DNA of 64,000 nucleotides, taken from assembly GCF_018129385.1 (NCBI RefSeq), contig NZ_JAFCLN010000011.1, positions 124,001 to 188,000 on the forward strand, given 5' to 3'. The position numbers and the translations under genes are program-made. The first letter of the stretch is position 1. Every line of letters begins with the position of its first letter. The notes beneath the pieces were generated by a model. The model saw nothing but the letters and a program-made list of their open reading frames with translations. It ran no database searches and had not been told where the DNA came from. Shown here in pieces: positions 1 to 8,421 of this stretch. The stretch is from Bradyrhizobium lablabi. GTDB lineage: Bacteria; Pseudomonadota; Alphaproteobacteria; Rhizobiales; Xanthobacteraceae.

Positions 1-672
1 GGCCTGTAGCGCATGGCCGTAGAACTGGAATTCGGTGCCGCGTGCGGTGAGGCGTGGCACGCCGGCGGCCTTCAGCCAGGCCGGCCAGTCGTCCGGCGAA
101 TGTGCGACGCGCAGCAGGCTCGGTCCCTTCAGATCCGAAGGACGCTTGAGCCCGCTCGCCAGCCGCGGCGCGCACACCGGCAGCAGATCGGCGGTGAACA
201 GCGGCTCGGCGGTCAGCCCCGGCCATTCGCCGTCACCGAGCCGGACGCCGCAGCTCCAGTCCTCGCCGAACGGCACGCCCGCGCCGCCGGTGGTGATGCG
301 CACGTCGATATCAGGCTCTTGTTTGCGAAAATCCGCCAGCCGCGGAATCAGCCATTTCATTGCGAAGGTCGGACCGACGCCGATGGTGAGCACGCGCATG
401 CTTGCCGGCGCCGTCACCTGCGCGGTGAGGCTGGCCAGCGCATCGAAGATCGGCGTCAACCCGCTCTGATAGGCGCGCCCCGCGGCGGTCGGGATCAGCT
501 TGTTGGCCTTGCGCTCGAACAGCGCAACGCCGAGCCGGTCTTCCAGAAGATGCACCATCCGGCTGACCGCCGCCGCCGAGACGTTCAGCTCGCTGCCCGC
601 CGCGGCAAAGCTGCCGGTGCGCGCCGCCGCCTCGAACGCCTTGATGCCGTTGAGGAAGAGCAGCCGCCGCAA
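1..672 (-). CDS. LysR-family transcriptional regulator (GcvA-like), 3' end outside window
   Basis: Reading leftward from 672 gives a LysR-type regulator of at least 224 residues that runs off the window edge. Residues 3-60 form the winged HTH, with a run reading LFLNGIKAFEAAARTGSF and an HTH helix containing NVSAAAVSRMVHLLE. The rest is the periplasmic-binding-like effector domain. I chose a TTG start at 672 because GAGG lies nine bases upstream and no in-frame ATG precedes the HTH. The gene is divergent from a TauE/SafE exporter, which it may control, as LysR regulators often govern a divergent neighbour (inference). The effector is unknown. Confidence 0.85.
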   Translation of the reverse strand, partial: MRRLLFLNGIKAFEAAARTGSFAAAGSELNVSAAAVSRMVHLLEDRLGVALFERKANKLIPTAAGRAYQSGLTPIFDALASLTAQVTAPASMRVLTIGVGPTFAMKWLIPRLADFRKQEPDIDVRITTGGAGVPFGEDWSCGVRLGDGEWPGLTAEPLFTADLLPVCAPRLASGLKRPSDLKGPSLLRVAHSPDDWPAWLKAAGVPRLTARGTEFQFYGHALQA

Positions 673-787
673 ATCTTGTACCCTCAGGAAAGCTGATGCC
701 AGGGCAAGATAACTCGGTTTGCGCGGGCGCAGCAAGCAAGGCAGAACGGTCGTCGTAGTAGCTGGAGGTGATTCCGCCGCGCTGCTT

Positions 788-934
788 CGCCTCGCCCCGC
801 TTGCGGGGAGAGGCCGGATCGCATCGCCAGATGAGATCCGGGTGAGGGGGACTCTCCGCGAGTCCATCTTTCACCGAATGTGCGGAGGCAGCCCCTCACC
901 CTAACCCTCTCCCCGTAAGAACGGGGAGAGGGAA
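788..934. repeat. Intergenic inverted repeat (family 1)
   Basis: The left arm CGCCCCGCTTGCGGGGAGAG and the right arm CTCTCCCCGTAAGAACGGGG are each self-complementary and also pair with one another. The element fills most of the gap between the divergent LysR and TauE genes. It resembles the palindromic elements frequent in Bradyrhizobium intergenic DNA. No coding potential was seen. Confidence 0.75.
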
Positions 935-960
935 TCGATAGATTTGCTGGGGGATTGCTC

Positions 961-1716
961 GTGTCGCCGTTTCTGATTGCCGCGCTCGGACTATTGATGG
1001 TCGCGACCGCGTTCCTGTCGGGGCTGTTCGGGATGGCCGGCGGGCTGATCCTGATCGGCGTGCTGCTCACCATCATGCCGCTGCCGTCGGCGATGGTGTT
1101 GCATGCGATCACGCAGATGGCCTCGAACGGCTGGCGCGCCTTCCTGTGGCGGGCGCATATCCGCTGGCGGCCGGTTTGCATCTATCTGATCGGATGCGCG
1201 CTGGCGCTCGGCGCCTGGTCGATCACCCGCTACGTGCCGGACAAGCCGATCGCGCTGCTGCTGCTCGGCATCACCCCGTTCATGGCGCGGCTGACGCCGA
1301 AGAACCTGAAGCCGAATCCCGACAGCATCGCGCAGGGCTCGTTCTACGGCTTCATCTGCATGGGCCTGATGCTGATGACCGGTGTCTCCGGGCCGCTGAT
1401 GGATACCTTCTTCCTCGGCGGCAACTTTGGCCGGCGCGAGGTGGTGGCGACCAAGGCGACCTGCCAGGTGGCGAGTCATTTCGTCAAGCTGATCTATTTC
1501 GGCGGCATCATCGACCAGGCGGCTTCGCTCGATCCGGTGCTCGCGGTGGTTGCGGTCGCGGCCTCGATGCTCGGCACCACGCTGGCGCGGCGCATCCTGG
1601 AGGCGATGAGCGACAACCAGTTCCGCACCTGGGCGAACCGCATCATCACCACGATTGCCTGCTACTATATCGGCTACGGCAGTTGGCTCCTGCTGAGTCC
1701 CCGCTTCTTCGCGTAA
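961..1716 (+). CDS. TauE/SafE-family membrane exporter
   Basis: A 251-residue integral membrane protein with about seven or eight hydrophobic segments. It carries the two-repeat TauE/SafE pattern: first repeat FLSGLFGMAGGLILIGVLL, second repeat around GFICMGLMLMTGVSGPLMD. The family moves sulfite, sulfoacetate or other small organic anions across the inner membrane; the substrate here cannot be told. I chose GTG at 961 because GGGGGA at 949-954 is properly spaced from it, while the TTG at 955 would abut the Shine-Dalgarno. It is divergent from the LysR gene. Confidence 0.8.
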   Translation: MSPFLIAALGLLMVATAFLSGLFGMAGGLILIGVLLTIMPLPSAMVLHAITQMASNGWRAFLWRAHIRWRPVCIYLIGCALALGAWSITRYVPDKPIALLLLGITPFMARLTPKNLKPNPDSIAQGSFYGFICMGLMLMTGVSGPLMDTFFLGGNFGRREVVATKATCQVASHFVKLIYFGGIIDQAASLDPVLAVVAVAASMLGTTLARRILEAMSDNQFRTWANRIITTIACYYIGYGSWLLLSPRFFA

Positions 1717-1722
1717 GAAAGT

Positions 1723-1767
1723 CTTGGCGTGAAAGGACCTGGCGTGAAAGGACTTGGCGTGAAAGGA
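1723..1767 (+). repeat. Three tandem copies of a 15-bp unit ending in a ribosome-binding site
   Basis: The unit CTTGGCGTGAAAGGA occurs three times head to tail (1723-1737, 1738-1752 with C for T at position 2, 1753-1767). The last copy provides the AAAGGAG Shine-Dalgarno of the next gene at 1775, so each unit carries one potential ribosome-binding core. Confidence 0.9.
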
Positions 1768-1774
1768 GATGACC

Positions 1775-2026
1775 ATGCGTGATGCGACCGACGCGCTGGT
1801 GCTCGATCTCGTCGAATGGATCGCGCGGGAACCGCGGCCTTACGCGGAAGTGATCGAGACGTGGCGCACGTCCTGCCCGCGGCTGACGATCTGGGAAGAC
1901 GCCGTCGACCGCGGCTATGTCGCGCGCCGGCCGACCACGGAGGGCTTGCGCGTCACGCTCACCGAGGGCGGCGAAAAATTCTTGCGCGAGCACGGCCGGA
2001 TCTGCTGTCTCCTGAAGTTTTTCTGA
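1775..2026 (+). CDS. Conserved small protein of unknown function, winged-helix-like
   Basis: Encodes 83 residues starting MRDATDALVLDLVEWIAREP. I preferred ATG 1775 over ATG 1769 because the AAAGGAG ends directly before 1769 and leaves six bases before 1775. The C-terminal half (TIWEDAVDRGYVARR, then LRVTLTEGGEKFLREHG) looks like a winged-helix 'last residues' pattern, as seen in small DNA-binding-like hypothetical proteins. No signal peptide or membrane segment. It follows the TauE gene by about 60 bp and may be co-transcribed. Function unknown. Confidence 0.65.
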   Translation: MRDATDALVLDLVEWIAREPRPYAEVIETWRTSCPRLTIWEDAVDRGYVARRPTTEGLRVTLTEGGEKFLREHGRICCLLKFF

Positions 2027-2141
2027 AACGGTCAACATAACGGCATCGCGCCGGCACGATCTTCGCCTCATGCAGCCACGGCTTTGCCACGTTGATGGAG
2101 ATCAATGCGTCGCCTCAGGTCTCTGTCCCAAGTTCGGCTTC

Positions 2142-2384
2142 ATGAAAATATCAGATGTTACCTGCCCCTGCGGGGCAGCTTACGAAATGGCGGAAGCCGT
2201 TTCGGTTCACGGCAAGCCCGGTCGAATCCACTGCGCTCTGTGCGGGAATATGCTGGCGAGTTGGGATGGATCCCGGCTCACGGCGTTTCGGCTGACGATG
2301 GCCCTCGAGCATCGCTACGCCAGCGTTCCCGTGCCGCCGGTCCCCGACTCCGCTCTACATGGATCGGAACCGGCGCGGCGCTAG
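2142..2384 (+). CDS. Small zinc-ribbon-like protein of unknown function
   Basis: An 80-residue protein starting MKISDVTCPCGAAYEMAEA. It has two cysteine knuckles, CPC near residues 8-10 and CALC near 32-35, consistent with a small zinc ribbon. I chose the internal ATG at 2142 because the sequence before it (in frame from 2070) is not protein-like. No clear Shine-Dalgarno precedes either start. The last 20 residues are proline- and alanine-rich and probably unstructured. No operon partner is evident. Confidence 0.55.
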   Translation: MKISDVTCPCGAAYEMAEAVSVHGKPGRIHCALCGNMLASWDGSRLTAFRLTMALEHRYASVPVPPVPDSALHGSEPARR

Positions 2385-2582
2385 AATCACGGCGCGGCTC
2401 TGAACGGCGCGCCGGCATCGGCTTTATCCTTGAGCTGACGGCTTGCCGGCGCCGGACGCGCGTCACATTTACGCGCCGCGATGGGCGTGACCCATTGACT
2501 TCCGCGTGAGCTCGGCGGCAAATTCATGCAATCGCATCTTTCTCGCGATGCAGCGAATTTCATGCCATGAGGGACCACGCTG

Positions 2583-3290
2583 ATGATCGACCTTTATTAC
2601 TGGACCACGCCGAACGGCCACAAGATCACGATGTTCCTCGAGGAAACCGGGCTGCCGTACAAGGTCATCCCGGTCAACATCGGCAAGGGCGAGCAGTTTC
2701 AGGCCGACTTCCTGAAAGTGGCGCCGAACAACCGCATTCCCGCGCTGGTCGATCATGAGCCGAAAGGCGGCGGCAAACCGGTCTCGGTTTTCGAATCGGG
2801 AGCAATGCTGCTCTATCTCGCCGAGAAAACCGGCAAGTTTATTCCCTCGGACCTGCATGGCCGCTACGACGTCATCCAATGGACGTTCTGGCAGATGGGC
2901 GGCCTCGGACCGATGGCCGGCCAGAACCATCACTTCCGCAACTATGCGGTGGAGAAGCTGCCATACGCCATCGACCGCTATGTCAACGAGACCAACCGTC
3001 TCTATGGCGTGCTCAACAAGCGTCTTGCCGACCGCGAGTTCATCGGCGGCCAGTATTCGATCGCCGACATGGCAAGCTATCCCTGGGTCGTTCCCTACAA
3101 GAACCAGGGCCAGGACATCGAGCAGTTTCCGCATCTCAAGCGCTGGCTCGAGACCATCAAGGCCCGCCCGGCCACCGAGCGCGCTTACGCCAAGGCGAAA
3201 GAGGTCAATCCGAACTTTGGCCAGCCCGTGAACCGCACGGAGGAAGAGCGCAAGATCCTGTTCGGGCAGACTGCGGCGGTGGTGCGGTAG
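2583..3290 (+). CDS. Glutathione S-transferase, YfcG/YghU (Nu-class) type
   Basis: A 235-residue cytosolic protein with a thioredoxin-fold N-terminal domain (about 1-85) and an all-helical C-terminal domain. The N-terminus IDLYYWTTPNGHKITMFLEE matches the T-[TP]-N-G motif of the YfcG/YghU disulfide-bond reductases, and FESGAMLLYLAEKTG is the glutathione gamma-glutamyl-binding ES(G) motif. These enzymes use glutathione as a disulfide reductase or peroxidase and lack the classical Tyr/Ser/Cys nucleophile (family knowledge). ATG 2583 places residue 1 just before strand beta-1. It is followed by a palindromic repeat and a second, unrelated-class GST. Confidence 0.9.
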   Translation: MIDLYYWTTPNGHKITMFLEETGLPYKVIPVNIGKGEQFQADFLKVAPNNRIPALVDHEPKGGGKPVSVFESGAMLLYLAEKTGKFIPSDLHGRYDVIQWTFWQMGGLGPMAGQNHHFRNYAVEKLPYAIDRYVNETNRLYGVLNKRLADREFIGGQYSIADMASYPWVVPYKNQGQDIEQFPHLKRWLETIKARPATERAYAKAKEVNPNFGQPVNRTEEERKILFGQTAAVVR

Positions 3291-3303
3291 GCACGTCTGT
3301 CGC

Positions 3304-3385
3304 CGTCATTGCGAGCGAAGCGAAGCAATCCAGAATCACGCAAGCCGCTCTGGATTGCTTCGTCGCTGCGCTCCTCGCAATGACG
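3304..3385. repeat. Inverted repeat, CGTCATTGCGAG family, copy 1
   Basis: The arms CGTCATTGCGAGCGAAGCGA and TCGCTGCGCTCCTCGCAATG face each other around a short variable centre, with CAATCCAG/CTGGATTG as inner arms. Other copies are at 19400-19483, 61185-61270 and 63178-63259. All four lie just outside a coding sequence. Confidence 0.9.
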
Positions 3386-3439
3386 GCTTGTCTATTCTCT
3401 GGCTTCGCGCAAGATGTTTCGCATGATCCCAATACTTCC

Positions 3440-4135
3440 ATGACCATGAAACTCTACGAACTCGTCGGCACCGATGCGGCGCGCCCGTTCAGCCCGTATT
3501 GCTGGCGGACGCGGATGGCGCTCGCGCATAAGGGGCTCTCGGCGCAATCGATCCCCTGGTGCTTTACCGAGAAGGATGCGATTGCGCCGCATCGATCCGA
3601 AAAGGTGCCGGTACTGCTCGACGGTGAAACGTCTGTTGCCGATTCCTGGGCGATCGCGAATTATCTGGAGGACAGCTATCCCGACCGTCCATCGCTGTTC
3701 GGCGGCGAGGGCGGCCGCGCGATGGCGCGGATGCTCAACTGGTGGGGCGACATCACGGTGATCGCCGGGATGTTTCCGCTGATCATCGCCGACATTCCGA
3801 AAAACCTGCATGCAGTGGATGCGGCCTATTTCCGCCGGACGCGCGAGGCGCGGTTCGGAAAATCGCTGGAAGAGCTCGCCGCGCCGCGCGACCAGCAGGT
3901 CGAGGTTTTTCGCAAGTCGCTCGATCCGATGCGGCTGACGCTCAGAACGCAAAAATATCTTGGCGGTGACGCGCCGAACTATGCCGATTACATCGTGTTC
4001 GGCCCGTTCCAGTGGGCGCGGGTGGTCAGCCCGTTCAGGCTGCTGAGCGAGGACGATCCGGTCCATGCCTGGCGCGAGCGTCTGCTCGATGCCTTTGACG
4101 GCATGGCGCGGAATTCGCCGAGCTATCACGAATAA
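3440..4135 (+). CDS. Glutathione S-transferase-like protein (beta-etherase/LigE-like)
   Basis: 231 residues. The N-terminal thioredoxin-like domain starts MTMKLYELVGTDAARPFSPY and continues CWRTRMALAHKGL, where the S/C pair sits at the usual catalytic position. VPVLLDGETSVADSWAIANY is the glutathione-binding loop (cis-Pro, D-S). The C-terminal domain is helical. The overall pattern resembles bacterial GSTs related to the LigE/LigF beta-etherases, but the substrate is unknown. ATG 3446 is an equally possible start; neither has a good Shine-Dalgarno. The next gene, a glyoxalase-fold protein, starts 11 bp after the stop, so the two are probably co-transcribed. Confidence 0.85.
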   Translation: MTMKLYELVGTDAARPFSPYCWRTRMALAHKGLSAQSIPWCFTEKDAIAPHRSEKVPVLLDGETSVADSWAIANYLEDSYPDRPSLFGGEGGRAMARMLNWWGDITVIAGMFPLIIADIPKNLHAVDAAYFRRTREARFGKSLEELAAPRDQQVEVFRKSLDPMRLTLRTQKYLGGDAPNYADYIVFGPFQWARVVSPFRLLSEDDPVHAWRERLLDAFDGMARNSPSYHE

Positions 4136-4146
4136 GGAGGCCGGTG

Positions 4147-4563
4147 ATGGCCGCTCAGGACGATACGATCGCGAAAGCCGTCATCACTGCCGCCGAACCG
4201 CAACTGTTCGTCTCCGATATCGCGGCTTCCTGCGACTTCTTCACAAGCAGGCTCGGCTTTACTGTTGCGTTCACCTATGGCGATCCGCCGTTCTATGCGC
4301 AGGTCAAACGTGATGGCGCGCGACTTAATTTGCGCCACGTCGATCGTCCGGTGATCGATCCGGCGCTGCGCGACCGCGAGGAACTGCTGGCCGCCTCGCT
4401 CACGGTGGCGCGCGCGGAGGAGATTGCGGCGCTGTTTTCCGAATTCCAGGCCGCCGGCGTGACGTTCTTCCAGATGCTCCGGCAACAGCCTTGGGGCGCG
4501 CGCGATTTCATCGTCAGGGATCCCGACGGCAATCTGCTGCTGTTCGCGGGGCCGGCGGAGTAG
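4147..4563 (+). CDS. VOC-superfamily (glyoxalase/bleomycin-resistance fold) protein
   Basis: 138 residues. The paired beta-alpha-beta-beta-beta motifs are visible: PQLFVSDIAASCDFFTSRLG begins the first, and DFIVRDPDGNLLLFAGP ends the second with the typical DPDGN-L-F metal-site strand. Members bind a metal and act on, or sequester, small molecules in the cytosol; the ligand here is unknown. AAGGAGG overlaps the stop of the upstream GST and is six bases from ATG 4147, which is preferred over the GTG at 4144. Translational linkage to the GST suggests a shared detoxification role (inference). Confidence 0.85.
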   Translation: MAAQDDTIAKAVITAAEPQLFVSDIAASCDFFTSRLGFTVAFTYGDPPFYAQVKRDGARLNLRHVDRPVIDPALRDREELLAASLTVARAEEIAALFSEFQAAGVTFFQMLRQQPWGARDFIVRDPDGNLLLFAGPAE

Positions 4564-4605
4564 TGGATATCCGGCGCCTCGGCGCAGCAGGAGAGGAACA
4601 GGCGA

Positions 4606-5232
4606 ATGATCGACACGACCACCCTGATCGCCTACGTCGCGATAGTGCTCGGCTTTGTGTTCATCCCGGGTCCCGCGACGCTTCTCGCCGTCGTGCGGTC
4701 CGCGAGCTCGGGCACAAGGGTTGGCATCGCCACCGGTGCGGGGATCGCAGCGGGCGATGCCGTTCACACCTTCATGGCCATCGTCGGCATCTCGGCCATC
4801 ATTGCCGCTTCGGCGATGCTGTTCTCCGTCATCAAATATATCGGGGCAGCCTATCTGGTTTATCTCGGCATTCGCGCCATTCTCGAGCAGGCGCCGGCGA
4901 ACTTCGAGCGGCGCGAGCTTCCGCTCTCGACCGGCACGGCGTTCCGCCAGGCCATTGTCGCGGAAGTGCTCAATCCCAAGACAGCGCTCTTCTTTCTCGC
5001 CTTCCTGCCGCAATTCGTTCGGCCGGAGAATGGGTCGGTCGCGCTTCAACTGGCGGTGCTCGGCAGCATCTTCATCCTGCTCGGCCTCGTCAGCACGATC
5101 GTCTATGCCGTGAGTGCGGGCCGCCTCGGCGATTTTCTCCGGCGAAACCCCGTCGTGCTGAAATGGCAGGGCAAGGTGGTCGGCAGCATCTATTGCGCCC
5201 TCGGCTTCCGGCTGGCGCTGCAAGAGCGCTGA
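4606..5232 (+). CDS. LysE/RhtB-family amino-acid exporter
   Basis: A 208-residue inner-membrane protein with about six hydrophobic segments. The family's N-terminal signature is visible (FVFIPGPATLLAVVRSASSG), as is the central NPKTALFFLAFLPQF motif. Family members export amino acids such as lysine, threonine or homoserine lactone; the substrate is not predictable. GGAGAGG lies about ten bases before ATG 4606. It follows the VOC gene by 42 bp and may be the last gene of the GST-VOC-LysE unit. Confidence 0.88.
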   Translation: MIDTTTLIAYVAIVLGFVFIPGPATLLAVVRSASSGTRVGIATGAGIAAGDAVHTFMAIVGISAIIAASAMLFSVIKYIGAAYLVYLGIRAILEQAPANFERRELPLSTGTAFRQAIVAEVLNPKTALFFLAFLPQFVRPENGSVALQLAVLGSIFILLGLVSTIVYAVSAGRLGDFLRRNPVVLKWQGKVVGSIYCALGFRLALQER

Positions 5233-5243
5233 ACGAGACCGGC

Positions 5244-5447
5244 CTATCGCGCGTGCTCTGTTGCAGTCTGCATCGCCGTCCTGCGCAGGCAATCCGGGCA
5301 CAGGCAGTCGCCGCCGTCCGTCGGCATCGGCAGGCGGAACGATTCATCGGAACACCAGCAGGGCCCCGCAGGATTGCAGCCGAATTCCGTGCCGCAGCCG
5401 GCGCAGGCGAGGCGTCGCGAAGCCGTCATTTCTAACCGATTTGTCAT
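5244..5447 (-). CDS. Cysteine-rich CWC-family small protein
   Basis: 67 residues with a dense cysteine pattern: CAGCGTEFGC, then GPCWC, then CLCPDCL. This matches the cysteine-rich CWC family, thought to be small metal-binding proteins of unknown role. AGAAGG lies upstream of ATG 5447; ATG 5429 (MTASRRL) is an alternative. It is convergent with the LysE gene, with the stop codons 12 bp apart. Confidence 0.7.
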   Translation of the reverse strand: MTNRLEMTASRRLACAGCGTEFGCNPAGPCWCSDESFRLPMPTDGGDCLCPDCLRRTAMQTATEHAR

Positions 5448-5572
5448 GAAACAGGCCGCCTTCTGGCCAGCTTTTAATTCGGGGTTCATCCTCGTGGCGC
5501 TATGATGCCGCGGCAAATCACAAAGCCTGACGACCGCGAAGCATACGCCCAATCAGTTTCAGGGGAAGCCCG

Positions 5573-7132
5573 ATGGCCCGCGATTCGCAAGCCGCTCTGG
5601 TCGCGCTCAACCGCTTCGGATTTGGCGCGCGCGGCGGGGCGGCGGGCGATTTCGTCAACGCGGCTTCCGATCCGCGCGGATTCGTGAAGGCCGAGCTCGG
5701 CCGTCCCAACGGCGTGCCGCTGGAAATTCCGGGGCTTGCCTCGACGCCGGCGCTGGCGAAAGCCGTCTTCCAGTATCAGTTCGAGATCCAACAGGCGCGC
5801 GAAGCCGCCTCGAAATCGACCACTGGTGCTGCGACCGAAAGTCCGCCGCAGGGCGCGCCCGATGCAAAGCCGACGCAGCGGCGCAATCTCTCGCTCAGCA
5901 ATATCGCCAACGACATGTCGCCGAAGGAGCCGGCGATGCAGCAGGCGCAAAACAACGCCGCCGCGCCGCCGGTCGAGACCATGCAGCCGGTCGCACCAAA
6001 GCCGCCGACGCAACAGCCCAACATCATCCAGAAGACCTATCGCACTGAAGCGCTGGCGCGGATGCAACGCGCGGTGATGGCCGATTGCGGCTTTGCCGAA
6101 CGGCTGGTGGTGTTCTGGTCCAATCATTTCTGCATCTCCGCAAGCAAGGGCGGCCTGGCGCGGATGTGGGCCGGCTCGTTCGAGCGCGAGGCGATCCGAC
6201 CTCATGTGCTCGGCCGGTTTGCCGACATGCTGAAGGCGGTCGAGCAGCACCCAGCGATGCTGTTCTTTCTCGACAACCAGCAATCGCTGGGGCCGGATTC
6301 GCGGGCCGGCATCAATCGCAATCGCGGGCTGAACGAAAATCTCGCGCGCGAAATCCTGGAGCTGCATACGCTCGGCGTGAACGGCGGCTACAGCCAGGAC
6401 GACGTCACCTCGCTTGCGCGCATCATCACGGGGTGGACCTATGCCGGACGGCTGGGGCAACTGGGTACGCCCGGCACCTTCGTGTTCAACGCCAATGCGC
6501 ATCAGCCCGGCGCGCACCGGGTAATGGGCAAGGTTTACGATCAGAACGGCGTGGCACAGGGCGAAGCCGTGCTGGCCGATATCGCGCGCCATCCATCGAC
6601 CGCAAAATTCATCGCCACCAAATTCGCCCGCCACTTCGTCGCCGACGATCCGCCGCCGGCGCTGGTGGCGCGGCTGGCGGATGTGTTCACGAACACCGAC
6701 GGCGATCTCAAGGCGCTGTCGATGGCGCTGGTCGATTCCGAGGAAGCCTGGAAAGCGCCGCTGACGAAGATCCGCAGCCCCTATGAATTCCTGATGGCGA
6801 CCGGCCGGCTGCTCGGACGCATTCCGGAAGATCCCGGCCGTTACCTCGGCGGTCTCAACGTGCTCGGCCAGCCCTTGTGGTCGCCGGCCGGGCCGAACGG
6901 ATTCCCCGATAGCAATGCGGCGTGGGCGGCGCCCGAAGGCATGAAGCTGCGGCTCGATATTTCCGCACAGGTTGCTTCGCGCCTTGCCGACAATATCGAT
7001 CCTCGCGATCTGCTCGAACTGGTCGCGGCGGATGCCGCTTCTCCCGAGACGCGGCGCACGGTCGAGCGCGCGGAGACGCGGCAGCAGGCGCTCGCGCTGC
7101 TCTTGATGTCGCCGGAATTCCAGAGGAGGTGA
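5573..7132 (+). CDS. DUF1800 domain protein
   Basis: 519 residues. The family's opening motif NRFGFGARGG is at residues 13-22, and the central block has FWSNHFCIS, NENLAREILELHTLGVNGGY and ARIITGWTY, all typical of DUF1800. A low-complexity Q/P/A-rich insert occupies roughly residues 85-150. No signal peptide is obvious. DUF1800 genes are nearly always paired with a DUF1501 gene, as here, three bases upstream; the biochemical role is unknown. AGGGGAAG is well spaced from ATG 5573. Confidence 0.9.
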   Translation: MARDSQAALVALNRFGFGARGGAAGDFVNAASDPRGFVKAELGRPNGVPLEIPGLASTPALAKAVFQYQFEIQQAREAASKSTTGAATESPPQGAPDAKPTQRRNLSLSNIANDMSPKEPAMQQAQNNAAAPPVETMQPVAPKPPTQQPNIIQKTYRTEALARMQRAVMADCGFAERLVVFWSNHFCISASKGGLARMWAGSFEREAIRPHVLGRFADMLKAVEQHPAMLFFLDNQQSLGPDSRAGINRNRGLNENLAREILELHTLGVNGGYSQDDVTSLARIITGWTYAGRLGQLGTPGTFVFNANAHQPGAHRVMGKVYDQNGVAQGEAVLADIARHPSTAKFIATKFARHFVADDPPPALVARLADVFTNTDGDLKALSMALVDSEEAWKAPLTKIRSPYEFLMATGRLLGRIPEDPGRYLGGLNVLGQPLWSPAGPNGFPDSNAAWAAPEGMKLRLDISAQVASRLADNIDPRDLLELVAADAASPETRRTVERAETRQQALALLLMSPEFQRR

Positions 7133-7135
7133 CCG

Positions 7136-8368
7136 ATGGAAACGACAATAGATTGCTGTGAAGGCTTGTCATCGGTGACATCGCGCCGCTCGCTGCTGCT
7201 CGGCGGCGCTGCCTTTGCGGCCTGGGCCTACTTGCCGAAATTCGCGCGTGCCGCCGACGGCCGCGATCCGCGCCTCGTTGTCGTCATCCTGCGCGGTGCG
7301 CTCGATGGATTGGCTACCGTCGCACCGATCGGTGATCCCGATTACGCCGGCCTGCACGGCTCGATCGCGCTGAGCGCGGACGGGCCGAAAGCGGCGAGCA
7401 TGCTGGACAATTTCTTCGGCCTGCATCCGGCGATGCCGGAATTGTCGCGGATGTATCGCGAGAAAAGAGCTGCGATCGTTCACGCCGTGGCGTCGCCCTA
7501 TCGCGATCGCTCGCATTTCGACGGGCAGGACGTGCTCGAAAGCGGTTTTGGCGGACCGGGCCGCGTGCAATCCGGCTGGCTCAACCGCGCGCTGGAAGCG
7601 TTGCCGAAAGGCGAGCGCGTTGTAAGCGGTCTTGCGGTCGGACCGACCACGCCGCTGGTGTTGCGCGGGGCTGCGCCGACAGTGGCTTGGGCGCCGGTCG
7701 CGCTGCCGCAGGCTGCCGACGACACCGCAATGCGGCTGATGGATCTCTACAGCCAGCGCGACCCGGCGCTGGCCAAAGCGCTCAACGCCGGCCTGCAACT
7801 CGACAAGGCCGCAACAGGCGACGACATGAAGCCGAGGCCCGGCACCAACGGTGCGGCTGCGATGCGGTTGGTGGCGCGCGGCGCCGCCAAGCTGATGTCC
7901 GCCGATGACGGCCCGCGCATCGCCGCGCTCGCTTTCGACGGCTGGGACACCCACGCCAATGAAGGCGGCGCGACCGGACGGCTCGCGCAACTGCTCGGCG
8001 GCCTCGACGGCGCGCTGGCGGAATTCGAAAGCGGATTGGGCGAGCGCTGGCGCGATACCGTGATCGTGGTTGCCACCGAGTTCGGCCGCACCGCGCGCAT
8101 CAACGGCACGGCGGGCACCGACCACGGCACCGCCACGGTGGCGCTGCTCGCCGGCGGCGCGGTGAAAGGCGGAAGGGTGATTTCCGACTGGCCGGGACTA
8201 AGGCCCGCCAACCTCTACCAGGGCCGCGATCTCGCGCCGACCACCGATCTGCGTGCGGTGTTCAAGGGCGTGCTGCACGATCACCTCGGCGTTTCCGAGC
8301 GCACGTTGGCGGACGCAGTGTTTCCGGACAGCGCCCCGGTGAAGGCGATGAAGGGATTGTTGGGGTAG
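7136..8368 (+). CDS. DUF1501 domain protein with Tat-type signal
   Basis: 410 residues. The N-terminus has a twin-arginine-like signal, TSRRSLLLGGAAFAAWAYLP, cut near FARAADG. DUF1501 belongs to the alkaline-phosphatase-like/sulfatase-like fold: DPRLVVVILRGALDGL near the start, FDGWDTHANEG and VVATEFGRTARINGTAGTDH downstream carry candidate metal ligands (D, H). The Shine-Dalgarno GGAGG lies in the end of the DUF1800 gene, so the two are translationally linked. The protein is probably exported folded. Part of its 3' end is repeated as a remnant at 9459-9543. Confidence 0.9.
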   Translation: METTIDCCEGLSSVTSRRSLLLGGAAFAAWAYLPKFARAADGRDPRLVVVILRGALDGLATVAPIGDPDYAGLHGSIALSADGPKAASMLDNFFGLHPAMPELSRMYREKRAAIVHAVASPYRDRSHFDGQDVLESGFGGPGRVQSGWLNRALEALPKGERVVSGLAVGPTTPLVLRGAAPTVAWAPVALPQAADDTAMRLMDLYSQRDPALAKALNAGLQLDKAATGDDMKPRPGTNGAAAMRLVARGAAKLMSADDGPRIAALAFDGWDTHANEGGATGRLAQLLGGLDGALAEFESGLGERWRDTVIVVATEFGRTARINGTAGTDHGTATVALLAGGAVKGGRVISDWPGLRPANLYQGRDLAPTTDLRAVFKGVLHDHLGVSERTLADAVFPDSAPVKAMKGLLG

Positions 8369-8421
8369 CATTCGAAATGCTCGCGCGCTCCACGCGGAGA
8401 ACGGCGAGCTTTTGCGAGCTA

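Noticed and set aside
2879..3440. Long upstream extension of the second GST gene
   Set aside because: The extension reads through the first GST in another frame and through a palindromic repeat; the GST fold starts at 3440/3446.
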